This document shows, one piece after another, positions 7,590-16,182 of a stretch of 47,112 nucleotides of DNA. The position numbers and the translations under genes are program-made. The notes below the pieces were generated by a model. That model was not told where the DNA came from. It saw only the letters and a list, made by a program, of their open reading frames with translations, and ran no database searches. Within the stretch, counting starts at the first letter, position 1. Each line of letters starts with the position of its first letter. The DNA comes from Legionella quateirensis (GTDB taxonomy: Bacteria > Pseudomonadota > Gammaproteobacteria > Legionellales > Legionellaceae), in contig NZ_LNYR01000012.1 in NCBI RefSeq assembly GCF_001467955.1, forward strand, positions 419,207 to 466,318, in the 5' to 3' direction.

Positions 7590-9089
7590 ATGTTAACGAT
7601 TTCAATGGCGAAGTGTCTTAATGCAACAAAAAATGGTTCGTTCAAAACTTCCGATCTAAAACTGGCTTCTCCCTTAACTTATGATGATATGGTTTTTTTA
7701 TCTGAATATTTAAGAATTACACCGCTTACTGAACTTGATCTGTCTATGGATGTAACGGTAGAAAACGTCAGTGGATTAAGTGAATTAAGCAAAGTGGTCA
7801 ATCAAAATACTCAGTTGACCAAGCTTAAGTTCACTGTAGAAGGCACTGAATTTCATCTAAGATCCCGAGATAATCTGATACTTAGTATTTTAAATTATTT
7901 TAGTAACAACCAAGTAAGAACGATGAACGGTATGGTCTATGATGCACTGGTCACTATGGTGAAGGACAAACCATTGCTTGAAAAACTATCTGTTAATTTA
8001 GAGTTAATCGAGACATCGGCAAGTACTAGTCAATGTTATAAATTCGCTAAAAATATACAAAAATCCCCTCTTAAATTTTTGGATTTAAACTTTGCAGTTG
8101 ATAAAAATGCACAGCTACCAATTCTGAATAAAAAAATTCCAAATACTACTTTGGTTGATTTAAAGTTGCAGGGAATGTCGTATGGCAAAGATATTGTACA
8201 GTACCTGCAAAATACTCACTCGCTCCGAGTCTTGCTACTGGATGACATGGTATTTGACGCAAGCGATATCCCATTATTGGAAACTGTATTTAAATCAAAT
8301 ACACACTTGACGCTACTGGCATTGTCTAATACGAATATTGGTCAAATTGCCAGTCCTCAGCTCGTTAACTCCCTCAAATACTGTAGTAAACTGGCTTATC
8401 TGGATTTATCAAAAAACAATCTGAGTCGTTTGAATATTGATGATTTATGCGTCTATCTGGCTGATGATCCCGAAAATCTTATTGAGCTTGATCTGACTCA
8501 TAATACGTATATGGCCAGTGATGCTAAAAAACTGGCTGAAGTTTTGGCCAAAAATAACACGATTCAGAAATTGATTATTGATTACAATTATATTGAAAAC
8601 GAAGGATTGCAATCAATCATCGATTTACTCAAAACCAACAGGCAAATTACTTCCATCAGTATGTCGCATAATTGCAGATACGCTCTTTCAAATGAAACCA
8701 TCAATGCTCTTTGTACTTTTTTACAAGATCCTGAATGTCAATTGGAGGAGCTTGGATTTGTTCAGAAAACCAATATTGAACAATTCAAGATGCTGGGGGA
8801 CGCGATAATGGCCAACTCAAGCCTGGTTTCTGTTAATCTTAATTTCCATTTGGACACCATATTTGGAATCATTTATAAAATCCAAATTCAGGAGCATATC
8901 GATGGACTGCAACCTCTGATTGCTAAATTCTATGAACAGATTAATACGACTCCTCAGAAGCCACTACTTGACAATAAAGCATCTAATCAAATAACTATCA
9001 ACCAGGAAGATGGCTTTGTTGCAAATCAAAACGCGGATATAAAGGATGAACATTTAGAAAGTGAGCAGTCTTCATTACAATTAAGCTAA
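7590..9089 (+). CDS. Leucine-rich-repeat protein (ribonuclease-inhibitor-like), Dot/Icm effector candidate
   Basis: A 499-aa soluble protein without a signal peptide. From about residue 185 to 415 it contains LRRs spaced about 28 residues apart, of the LxxLxLSxNxL / LxELDLTHNxY form, the pattern of RI/NLRC3-type repeats. The N-terminal third has weaker repeats. The last 30 residues are hydrophilic and acidic (KDEHLESEQSSLQLS), resembling the E-block translocation signal of Legionella Dot/Icm effectors. AGGAG lies 7 nt before the ATG. Eukaryote-like LRR proteins without a membrane anchor are common among Legionella effectors, so a host-directed role is a reasonable inference, but no target can be named. 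Confidence 0.85.
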   Translation: MLTISMAKCLNATKNGSFKTSDLKLASPLTYDDMVFLSEYLRITPLTELDLSMDVTVENVSGLSELSKVVNQNTQLTKLKFTVEGTEFHLRSRDNLILSILNYFSNNQVRTMNGMVYDALVTMVKDKPLLEKLSVNLELIETSASTSQCYKFAKNIQKSPLKFLDLNFAVDKNAQLPILNKKIPNTTLVDLKLQGMSYGKDIVQYLQNTHSLRVLLLDDMVFDASDIPLLETVFKSNTHLTLLALSNTNIGQIASPQLVNSLKYCSKLAYLDLSKNNLSRLNIDDLCVYLADDPENLIELDLTHNTYMASDAKKLAEVLAKNNTIQKLIIDYNYIENEGLQSIIDLLKTNRQITSISMSHNCRYALSNETINALCTFLQDPECQLEELGFVQKTNIEQFKMLGDAIMANSSLVSVNLNFHLDTIFGIIYKIQIQEHIDGLQPLIAKFYEQINTTPQKPLLDNKASNQITINQEDGFVANQNADIKDEHLESEQSSLQLS

Positions 9090-9167
9090 ACACGTGGTTT
9101 TCTGATAGGGTTAATTGTCAGGACCATTCTCTGCATGCGGCACATCAAGCTGGAGAAAATGTCAAAA

Positions 9168-9198
9168 GCGTAGAGGGTTCGAGAATAAACCACTACGC
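9168..9198. other. Hairpin between convergent genes (possible terminator)
   Basis: GCGTAG (9168-9173) pairs with CTACGC (9193-9198), with an inner GGTT/AACC pairing. It lies in the 207-bp gap between the LRR gene (+) and the acyltransferase (-). There is no T-run on either side, so terminator function is weakly supported. I see nothing else in this gap. Confidence 0.3.
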
Positions 9199-9296
9199 AG
9201 GATTTACTATCCAGCAGATGGTTAAATTCTCATTTTCTTAGAACTTCAGTATTAAGTTAGACGATGTCGGATTTGTAACGCAATAGCCCAAAGATC

Positions 9297-10412
9297 CTAT
9301 AAACGAATAAATATTTTTTTCTTATATAAAAAAGAAACCACCAGAAAATTAATAAATAAGAACAGAATTGAATAAAATAATGCAGCATTTGGATTGCTGT
9401 AACTACCAAACCAATATTCTGTAAGCATGGCTTTCATATTACCTTTGCTGCCATCATTTAAAGTAAAATAAAAAACAAACTGCAGCTTTAACAAAATAAC
9501 ATGAAAAGTAAAAGCAAATAACGCATTCATACCAAATATTTTAAATGGTAGTGACCAACGCTTATAATTTAAAATATCGATAAACAAATAACATAATGCA
9601 AATACGATAAGAGCAAAACCACTGGTCCATAAAACAAATGAACTGGTCCATAAATTTTTATTAATTGGAAAACTGTAACTCCAGGACCAACCCAACAGTA
9701 TAGAAATAATGCCAAGCATCATCATCAAGTAAAATTTCTTTTGATTGGACATTGAAGCGAGCAACAAATTACCCGTTAAGACTCCAGATAAAGTGGTCGC
9801 TATTGATGGGATCGTGCTAAACAAACCTTCTGGATCATAAACCTTTCCTAACAGGTGTGCACTTGAAAAGATCATTTGATCAACATAGGAAACCCAATTA
9901 CCTTCTACTGTTAGTTGATTAGCCCCAAATCCGGGTACGGGTACCTGAGTCATCATAAGCCAATAACCCCATAAAATTGCGAGGAAAATCAGCATTTGCG
10001 TTTTGGTACTGGTTTTTAAATAAATCATACTGCTGACCAGATAGCAGAATGCAATTCGCTGTAAAATGCCATAAAACCGAAGAGAACTTAAATAAATATG
10101 CGTAGGAAAAATATTTAAAAACAACCCCAGGGCAAACAGTAAAAGACTGCGCCGCACTATAGCTCCATACACATTATCATCCTGATTCGCTCTATTCCTG
10201 TTTAGACTAATAACACTGGTTAAACCAACAATAAATAGAAAAGAAGGAAACACTACATCCGCCAAAGTACACCCATTCCATGATGCATGCTCAAGGATTG
10301 GGTAGGGATATTGATTTCCCTGACTGTTCACTAAAATCATCAATATAATCGTTAGACCACGAAAAACATCCAGAGATGCAATTCGCTGTGTTGAGTTTGA
10401 TATGACCGTCAT
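9297..10412 (-). CDS. COG4299/HGSNAT-type membrane acyltransferase (DUF5009-like)
   Basis: A 371-aa multi-pass membrane protein (about ten hydrophobic segments), related to lysosomal heparan-alpha-glucosaminide N-acetyltransferase and bacterial NagX-like proteins. Conserved features are RIASLDVFRGLTIILMI and ILVNSQG near the first helix, HASWNGCTLADVVFPSFLF with the conserved His, and RFYGILQRIAFCYL. Family members move acetyl groups across the membrane to amino sugars; which sugar is acetylated here is unknown. A longer reading from 10436 would use TTG without a ribosome-binding site. The ATG at 10412 has GAG 6 nt upstream and is preferred. It stands alone, with repeats upstream. Confidence 0.88.
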   Translation of the reverse strand: MTVISNSTQRIASLDVFRGLTIILMILVNSQGNQYPYPILEHASWNGCTLADVVFPSFLFIVGLTSVISLNRNRANQDDNVYGAIVRRSLLLFALGLFLNIFPTHIYLSSLRFYGILQRIAFCYLVSSMIYLKTSTKTQMLIFLAILWGYWLMMTQVPVPGFGANQLTVEGNWVSYVDQMIFSSAHLLGKVYDPEGLFSTIPSIATTLSGVLTGNLLLASMSNQKKFYLMMMLGIISILLGWSWSYSFPINKNLWTSSFVLWTSGFALIVFALCYLFIDILNYKRWSLPFKIFGMNALFAFTFHVILLKLQFVFYFTLNDGSKGNMKAMLTEYWFGSYSNPNAALFYSILFLFINFLVVSFLYKKKIFIRL

Positions 10413-10472
10413 AAGCTCTCGATATAGTTCAATCAAAAATAGTTACGCATTTAAACATTCAATATTTTAAGT

Positions 10473-10592
10473 TGTGTTGACAATTCATCAAACTACTCCC
10501 AACGTCCCGCGACTTGTTCGCGGGATCCAAAGATTCAGAACCGATAACGAACATAATGTATTCGTCAAGATCGAATCAGAATTGTAAACACA
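10473..10592. mobile_element. MITE-like element, long form (120 bp)
   Basis: Terminal inverted repeats are TGTGTTGACAATTC (10473-10486) and GAATTGTAAACACA (10579-10592), with one mismatch. Inside are the hairpin CCCGCGACTTGTTCGCGGG and the core CGAACATAATGT, both shared with the copy at 27658-27820. No coding sequence is present. It is a non-autonomous element or a related structured repeat, in the promoter-side region of the acyltransferase gene. Confidence 0.8.
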
Positions 10593-10623
10593 TCCTAGTC
10601 TGTTTAAGAGAGTCCTAGTACAC

Positions 10624-10752
10624 TTAATATCCCTTATTAAAAATTACCTTTGGTTCGACCTTAGGTTTTTTCATAAGTCCCATGCGTGTTAAAAAAGAAT
10701 AGATTAGCACTATAAAGATCAGATAAAAAGCCAGGATTAAAAGAGCCGGAAT
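10624..10752 (-). pseudogene. Possible gene remnant or tiny membrane ORF without a normal start
   Basis: On the minus strand an open frame of 42 codons follows an in-frame stop. It encodes a hydrophobic stretch (ALLILAFYLIFIVLIYSFL) followed by a basic tail ending KVIFNKGY. It reads like the C-terminus of a membrane protein, one transmembrane helix plus cytoplasmic tail. There is no ATG before the helix and no ribosome-binding site for the possible CTG. I regard it as the 3' remnant of a lost gene; a small protein with an unusual start is the alternative. Confidence 0.35.
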
Positions 10753-10827
10753 TTAATTTCAAAATACTATATAAAAAACGAAATGAACCTTGTATGTTAG
10801 GATTAACTATAATTTTGATTTAGCCGC

Positions 10828-11439
10828 ATGTTTAATAAAAAAGAACGTACCCTACTCTTTGCTAATAATCTCTGGTATTTATCCGAGGGAATGTTAGGAC
10901 CACTCTTTGGAATTTTCTGTGCTAAATTTCAATCGTCCCCATTGGATATTTCCTGGGTATGGGCACTCTATTTAATTTCAGTAGGGATAGTAGTCATAGC
11001 TTTAGGTTATGTGTCTGATTTTATTTATAAAGAAAAACTGTTAATTGTTGGATATGCACTTCAAACTATTTTTACTTTTTGTTATATCTTTGTGAGTACA
11101 AAACATCAATTAGCTCTATTACAAATTGGATTGGGAATATCAGGAGGACTATCTACAACAACCTGGTATGCCTTGTATGCTCGCTGCGAAGACAAAACAC
11201 ACGAAGGACTAACCTGGGGTTTGGCAAATGGACTGGCAAGTATCTATACAGGTATTGCGCTGCTTTGTGGGGGATTGATCATAGCGAACAGCTCATTCGA
11301 AATGTTGTTTACTATTATGGGATTTATTCAACTCATCGCTACAATTTATGTAAGCAGGCTTATTTATCTGGAAAAACCTAAGATTATTCGTCGTTTCAAC
11401 CTGAATAAATTACTTAAAAAGTACACACCGACTCAATAG
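10828..11439 (+). CDS. Half-size MFS-type transporter protein (6 TM)
   Basis: A 203-aa inner-membrane protein with six predicted helices. It matches one half of a major facilitator: the loop after helix 2 reads GYVSDFIYKEKLL (MFS loop 2-3 type), and the helix 4-6 region reads LGISGGLSTTTWYALYARC ... LANGLASIYTGIALL. Usual MFS proteins have 12 helices and about 400 aa, so this is half-length. There is no frameshift continuation after the stop, and it ends in a basic tail (RRFNLNKLLKKY), which looks like a finished protein. It may dimerise, or it may be a stable truncation. There is no clear ribosome-binding site. Substrate unknown. Confidence 0.75.
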   Translation: MFNKKERTLLFANNLWYLSEGMLGPLFGIFCAKFQSSPLDISWVWALYLISVGIVVIALGYVSDFIYKEKLLIVGYALQTIFTFCYIFVSTKHQLALLQIGLGISGGLSTTTWYALYARCEDKTHEGLTWGLANGLASIYTGIALLCGGLIIANSSFEMLFTIMGFIQLIATIYVSRLIYLEKPKIIRRFNLNKLLKKYTPTQ

Positions 11440-11568
11440 AAATAATAGAACACTCCCGTAGTTCAAAATAGCTTAATAAACAAGCAAGTTACCTTTCAGC
11501 TGCTCTTGCAAAGTTACTCCAATATGATAAGGTGCAAATTCGTTTTACATACATATTTAAGGATTAAT

Positions 11569-12003
11569 ATGCCCCAATGGTTAACAGATTGTTTAGGCGC
11601 TATGGCGATGAACCCCTATACCTCAACTACCGGTCATCGTAATGCAGAACGAGTAAATGCTGGAGCTCAGCTGATATCATACACCTTTCAGAAGCAACCC
11701 TATGCCGTTATAGCAACTAAATTAGGACAATGCATCACTTCATTCTATTCCCTGTTTCGTGCTGACACAAAAGTTCCTGAAAAAGTAATCCATCTTTTAC
11801 AATTAGCCATTGCAGGCGCAGAACTAGGGCTTCAAACCGCGCTACTCTTTAATGGCACAACCTGTGGATTATCTTCCCATAGAGATCTGTGTTTGGCTTC
11901 ATTGTATTTGGAAGTGTTATATAATGGTACCTTGGGTGTAGGCTGGTTTCCGAGCGAGTTTTCCAAACAACCTTACGATCCATTACCTGCGCCTGCAGTA
12001 TAA
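11569..12003 (+). CDS. Hypothetical protein, 144 aa
   Basis: I do not recognise the family. AAGGA (11559-11563) lies 5 nt before the ATG at 11569, so I prefer this start to the upstream one at 11506. The protein is mildly hydrophobic with an amphipathic central segment (VIHLLQLAIAGAELGLQTALLF near 73-94). It has several cysteines and a Pro-rich end (YDPLPAPAV). There is no signal peptide. The leader TAAGGATTAA also occurs before the gene at 12507, hinting at shared ancestry of the 5' regions. Confidence 0.7.
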   Translation: MPQWLTDCLGAMAMNPYTSTTGHRNAERVNAGAQLISYTFQKQPYAVIATKLGQCITSFYSLFRADTKVPEKVIHLLQLAIAGAELGLQTALLFNGTTCGLSSHRDLCLASLYLEVLYNGTLGVGWFPSEFSKQPYDPLPAPAV

Positions 12004-12210
12004 TCATTATCCAAAAGAATGACTTTTAGTCATTTTTATCATTAAAAAATGAATATCATTTGTAGCAGAGTTTGTTGTCAATTCACTTGTTTAATTACCC
12101 GAGAACGCTTACGTACCGCGCTATTCTGGATGGCGCGGACAAGACCGGAGGGTTCCTCACTTTTTTAAAAATGCACAATAATTAATCTTGATATACAATT
12201 TTTTTAAGAT

Positions 12211-12297
12211 CGTCATCCTCGCGAAGGCGGGGATCCACGCAACGCTGTGGTATTGTGTTAAATTTTAGTATGGATCCCCGCCTTCGCGAGGATGACG
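12211..12297. repeat. Paired palindrome with 27-bp perfect inverted arms
   Basis: Arms 12211-12237 and 12271-12297 are exact reverse complements around a 33-bp spacer. They carry GCGAAGGCGGGGATCC, a variant of the arms at 181 and 376. The rest of 12004-12506 has no gene that I can support. The element can form a long hairpin and may end transcription on either strand. Confidence 0.9.
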
Positions 12298-12506
12298 TAT
12301 AAAAAAGTGCGGATCGTTAGGAACAAGCCCCGCCACATATGGAATATAGAGCACGTATCAACAGCCCCTAACGAAGTACTCCAGAATAATTCATTACCAA
12401 CTCAAAAATGGATAATCGAAGCCCAATTGCAATCAACAAAAATTGACTAAATTGACTTTATTTTGTATTATGCGACCCTTTCTTATATAGATTAAGGATT
12501 AAATCG

Positions 12507-13559
12507 TTGTATATTATGCTTAACGTTGTAAGTCTTGGTACTTGCGCTCAAATTTATGCTCAAGCTGCGGTGAATGAACCTTTATTCAATGATATGGAAA
12601 TGGTTAAAATATGGCATAACAAAGACGAACGCAGCCTGGGTCCCGGCACCTTACCGAAGCACCAATACGATAATGATAATTGTGTTACATTTGAAAGTAC
12701 GGTACCGTTTGTTACGTTTTGTGAAGAATTTTCTAATTCCGAATACAATAATCCAGACTTTTATCACCTATTGACTCATAATTGTGCTAATGGAGCACGG
12801 GTCGCACTACAATTGGCCGGCATTAAACTGGATTTACCTCTGATACAATTTGGACGATTTTTTGAGCCTTCCTGCATTTTAAGAATTCCGGGTATTACTT
12901 TGACGCCACTAACCCTGTTTGAAGCCGCGAGACATTATAAAGTTCAGCAACTACAAAGCAGTGCTCTAGCCACTCATTTTAACAGACTGGTTGATCAATT
13001 AAACTCGCAGATTATTTTACAGACAAATCCCCAAATACGGGTTCAAACGCAAACCATTGTTGATGAATCAATCCGACGCGTCATTAAACGTCCTCACCGT
13101 TTAAAAATGTGCACTGACGTGCTGAATGCGACTCAAAGCTTTCTTACAAAAGATTCAGATAAGGCCGATTACAAAAACTATCTTCAACAATCGTCCTTTT
13201 TTAGACATCGGATAAAACCACTTCCAGCGGTCTATTTTGGTCGAGCAATAGATACACTTGCTTTTCTTGAAATGACTCGGTGGGTCATGTTTTTTGCAAT
13301 GATTGAACCGAAGTTTGGTTATATTATTGACCTTATAGCCTTTTTACTAACAATTAAAGGCATCTATTCGCTTGTTCAGGACATTCAGAATCATACAGGA
13401 GCCATGTCTAAACCGACTCAATTATCTTCTGCAATGGTTGAGTTTGTTAAAACGATTTCAGAGCACTCAATCGAGTTCGATGAAGAAAATGAACGTTTCA
13501 ATGTGAGTCGATCCTATGCTAGTACAGCGATCCTCCCAATTGAAAGCCCTATGCTATAA
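12507..13559 (+). CDS. Unknown protein with NC(A) motif and two C-terminal membrane segments; effector candidate
   Basis: A 350-aa protein that I cannot name. YHLLTHNCANGARVALQLAG near 88-107 resembles the Cys-helix of circularly permuted papain-like folds (LRAT/PPPDE/NlpC-type), in which a His precedes the nucleophilic NC. This is a weak, motif-level suggestion. Two hydrophobic stretches lie near 250-300 (WVMFFAMIEPKFGYIIDLIAF). The C-terminus is acidic then neutral (EFDEENERFNVSRSY), as in Dot/Icm substrates. The TTG at 12507 has AAGGA at 8 nt; the ATG at 12516 is 17 nt from it, so TTG is likelier. The N-terminus looks short for a papain-like domain, so 5' truncation is possible. Confidence 0.7.
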   Translation: MYIMLNVVSLGTCAQIYAQAAVNEPLFNDMEMVKIWHNKDERSLGPGTLPKHQYDNDNCVTFESTVPFVTFCEEFSNSEYNNPDFYHLLTHNCANGARVALQLAGIKLDLPLIQFGRFFEPSCILRIPGITLTPLTLFEAARHYKVQQLQSSALATHFNRLVDQLNSQIILQTNPQIRVQTQTIVDESIRRVIKRPHRLKMCTDVLNATQSFLTKDSDKADYKNYLQQSSFFRHRIKPLPAVYFGRAIDTLAFLEMTRWVMFFAMIEPKFGYIIDLIAFLLTIKGIYSLVQDIQNHTGAMSKPTQLSSAMVEFVKTISEHSIEFDEENERFNVSRSYASTAILPIESPML

Positions 13560-13589
13560 TATCGATCTGAATCGTCGATGAAAATAAAA

Positions 13590-13661
13590 GGGTGTGTTGA
13601 CAATTCAACAATTTATTCCCAACGTCGCGGGAGTTCGAAATCGGAATTGTCAACAAACCCT
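13590..13661. mobile_element. MITE-like element, short form
   Basis: TGTGTTGACAATTC at 13593-13606 and GAATTGTCAACAAA at 13644-13657 form terminal inverted repeats around a 37-bp core (TTATTCCCAACGTCGCGGGA). It is the same layout as 25872-25936 and lies between two convergent genes. Confidence 0.85.
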
Positions 13662-13711
13662 AGAGGGACAGCGGTCGTCAGCCATTTGTTTCTTTAAATC
13701 ACCAAGCTTTT

Positions 13712-16018
13712 TTATGTATCCATCAGAATATGAATGTCACGCGCATCAGATAAACCATGATCATCTACAACTCGTACTACATATTTGCCTGGCTTCGCAT
13801 CCCAAAGATAGGTTTGTCCCGCTTTGGTCTTGGCAACAAAAGTTTCATTAATAAACCAGTACAAATGAGCGATACCTGCATCGCTAACTGCTGACAAGGG
13901 GATTTTATTATTTAATTGCGAATTGGCTCGAATCACATAACTGATTCCAGCCTGGGGTGATGTGATCTGCGGATTAATTCCAGAGTTACCGGATAATGCA
14001 CAATCTGCTTCAAAAAATGGAGGGGTACGACGTTGTATGCCTGCACGCTTATAAATTTTTAATAAATCAGATGGCCAGAATTCAAATATTTCAAAGCGCG
14101 TATTTTCATCTATATGACAGGTACGCAACCCGGTTCTGTTATTAATAGCCACTTCTCTAAAAATTGTATCAGTTTTAATCGGTGATTTCCCCGGAATGAA
14201 CCAGGTCCACTCCGTATCGAGACAATAACGTGTAGGTAACATCCCTGATGCTTTACACACTTCTACTTTCTCAAGATTCATCGAAGCCGTATTTTTAGTA
14301 ATGGCAGATAAAGGACCACGCTCATGCTTGATTGCATCAATTAACTCAAAAAATAATGGTGCAGCTATGTCCTTACCTACAAATGCCGGATTGGCTTTAT
14401 TATCAAAATTACCAATCCATACGGCCAGGACATAAGGTCCAAAAGTACCGACAGCCCAAGCATCCCTATACCCCGATGAGGTACCTGTTTTCCATGATAC
14501 AGGAAGATGTTGAGCAGATTTATTGCCAAAATCACTGTGAGGAGTACTTTTTAACATATCCAAAACCAGAAAACTTGCTTCAGGACTTAATAATCTACGA
14601 CCAGAACCTTTATTTTCATCATGGTAAAACCGTATTGGATACCATACCCCATCATTAACGAGCATGGCATAAAGCCCTACCAGCTCTCTCATAGTCAATT
14701 CGACACCACCAAGATTAAGTGATAAACCGTAATAAGACTCCGGCTTTAAATGACTTACCTGCGCTTTTTCTAATAATTGATGTAAAGTCGGATTGGTTAA
14801 TTGACTGGATAGATAAACTGCAGGAATGTTGCGGCTTAATACAAGGGCATCTTTCGCTTTAACTGGCCCCATGAAATCATAATCGAAATTTTCCGGATTA
14901 TATCCATTAAAACTGTGAGGAACATCTTTTAAAACGGTATCAGGATGAATTAATCCTTGATCTAAAGCCAAGCCGTAAATAAAGGGTTTTAATGTGGAGC
15001 CTGGCGAACGTTTAATGTCGATCCCGTTGATCTGTCCACTAATATTTTTGTTAAAAAAATCAGCTGATCCCAGCAAACCTTTCACGGTCATATCCCGTGT
15101 ATCGACTAATAATACAGAGGCATTATAAGCGCCGATTGATTTTTTCCGCGCCAGGTAGTTTTTGGTAATTCGATTGATAATGACCTGTACTCTTGAGTCT
15201 AGAGATGTATCAATACTTTGTTGATGTATTGACGGATCACTCAATACCATATTTACAAAATGTGGGGCACTGAATGGCAAATTACTTATCTGATGCATCA
15301 CCAGGGGCAGACCAAAAGTTTCCCTTTTATTAGCATCCTCAGGGTGTTTGACCAACCATCGGGCATATAAATGATCCCGAATTGTTTTCAAGCTTTTATT
15401 ATCAGGTGTTCTTTTCCCTGGATTCTGAGGGATAATACTTAATGTCAATGCGTCAGGCAGACTGAGTTTGTTTACTGACTTATTGAAATAAACCAGACTG
15501 GCCGCCCCTACTCCTTCTATGTTCCCTCCATAAGGAGCCAGATTCAAATAAGCTTCGAGCAGCTCATCCTTACTGTAGTTCATTTCCAGTTGCAATGCCC
15601 TGTATATTTGCATTAACTTACCTGAAATAGTCCTGGAGTTGATTCCAAAACGCATTCGAGCTACCTGCATGGTTATCGTTGAAGCGCCAACTCGACGCGA
15701 TTGAACACCATAAGTCTGCCAAACAGCCTTGAACAATGAGAACGGATTAATACCAGGGTGCCAGCGAAAATACTGATCTTCCTGTAATAAAGTAGCCTCA
15801 ACTAATTCACTGGAGATATCGGACAAGGGAGTAAACAGACGATATTTATCATCCTTGCTCAACGTTAACCTCAATAATTGATGGTGATCATCGTACACTG
15901 CATTTGAAAAACTGATTCCATCAAGTAATAAAGGCTTGGGTGAAAAAAATAATATCAAATAGCCACTGACAAACAGTGAAACTAAGATTATGCTTATAAT
16001 TTTGATTATTTTTTTCAT
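13712..16018 (-). CDS. pbpC: Penicillin-binding protein 1C (peptidoglycan glycosyltransferase/transpeptidase)
   Basis: Bifunctional class A PBP of 768 aa. It has an N-terminal membrane anchor, then a GT51 domain with catalytic Glu80 in LLQEDQYFRWHPG and the ASTITMQVARM segment. The transpeptidase has the three motifs S341-TLK (SPGSTLKPF), SRN (S395) and K510-TGT (KTGTSSGYRDAW). A C-terminal beta-rich domain of the BiPBP_C type (about 685-768) distinguishes PBP1C from PBP1A/1B. A longer start at 16057 would be TTG; the ATG at 16018 places the anchor normally, though its ribosome-binding site is poor. It is divergent from the alpha-2-macroglobulin gene over 164 bp. This pairing is known from many bacteria and links cell-wall repair to protease trapping in the periplasm. 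Confidence 0.95.
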   Translation of the reverse strand: MKKIIKIISIILVSLFVSGYLILFFSPKPLLLDGISFSNAVYDDHHQLLRLTLSKDDKYRLFTPLSDISSELVEATLLQEDQYFRWHPGINPFSLFKAVWQTYGVQSRRVGASTITMQVARMRFGINSRTISGKLMQIYRALQLEMNYSKDELLEAYLNLAPYGGNIEGVGAASLVYFNKSVNKLSLPDALTLSIIPQNPGKRTPDNKSLKTIRDHLYARWLVKHPEDANKRETFGLPLVMHQISNLPFSAPHFVNMVLSDPSIHQQSIDTSLDSRVQVIINRITKNYLARKKSIGAYNASVLLVDTRDMTVKGLLGSADFFNKNISGQINGIDIKRSPGSTLKPFIYGLALDQGLIHPDTVLKDVPHSFNGYNPENFDYDFMGPVKAKDALVLSRNIPAVYLSSQLTNPTLHQLLEKAQVSHLKPESYYGLSLNLGGVELTMRELVGLYAMLVNDGVWYPIRFYHDENKGSGRRLLSPEASFLVLDMLKSTPHSDFGNKSAQHLPVSWKTGTSSGYRDAWAVGTFGPYVLAVWIGNFDNKANPAFVGKDIAAPLFFELIDAIKHERGPLSAITKNTASMNLEKVEVCKASGMLPTRYCLDTEWTWFIPGKSPIKTDTIFREVAINNRTGLRTCHIDENTRFEIFEFWPSDLLKIYKRAGIQRRTPPFFEADCALSGNSGINPQITSPQAGISYVIRANSQLNNKIPLSAVSDAGIAHLYWFINETFVAKTKAGQTYLWDAKPGKYVVRVVDDHGLSDARDIHILMDT

Positions 16019-16182
16019 AATTGATATTGTGCATTTTAAAGGTTGAATTATAATCAATTTTTATATCGATTACACGAAATAGAACTGCATTGGATCAAAT
16101 AAAAATCAAATAGGCATTAATATACACACATTACTCATACCAGATCAACGACCAGACAGACCAAGTGGGAAAAACTAAAATC

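Noticed and set aside
9168..9198. tRNA-like sequence GGGTTCGAGAATAAACC
   Set aside because: There is no acceptor stem, D-arm or anticodon arm around it; only a local hairpin.
11506..11568. Upstream start for the 144-aa protein
   Set aside because: The extra 21 residues lack a ribosome-binding site; AAGGA is correctly placed for the ATG at 11569.
13594..13851. 85-aa plus-strand ORF
   Set aside because: It is formed from a MITE copy and antisense to the pbpC 3' end; no start signal.
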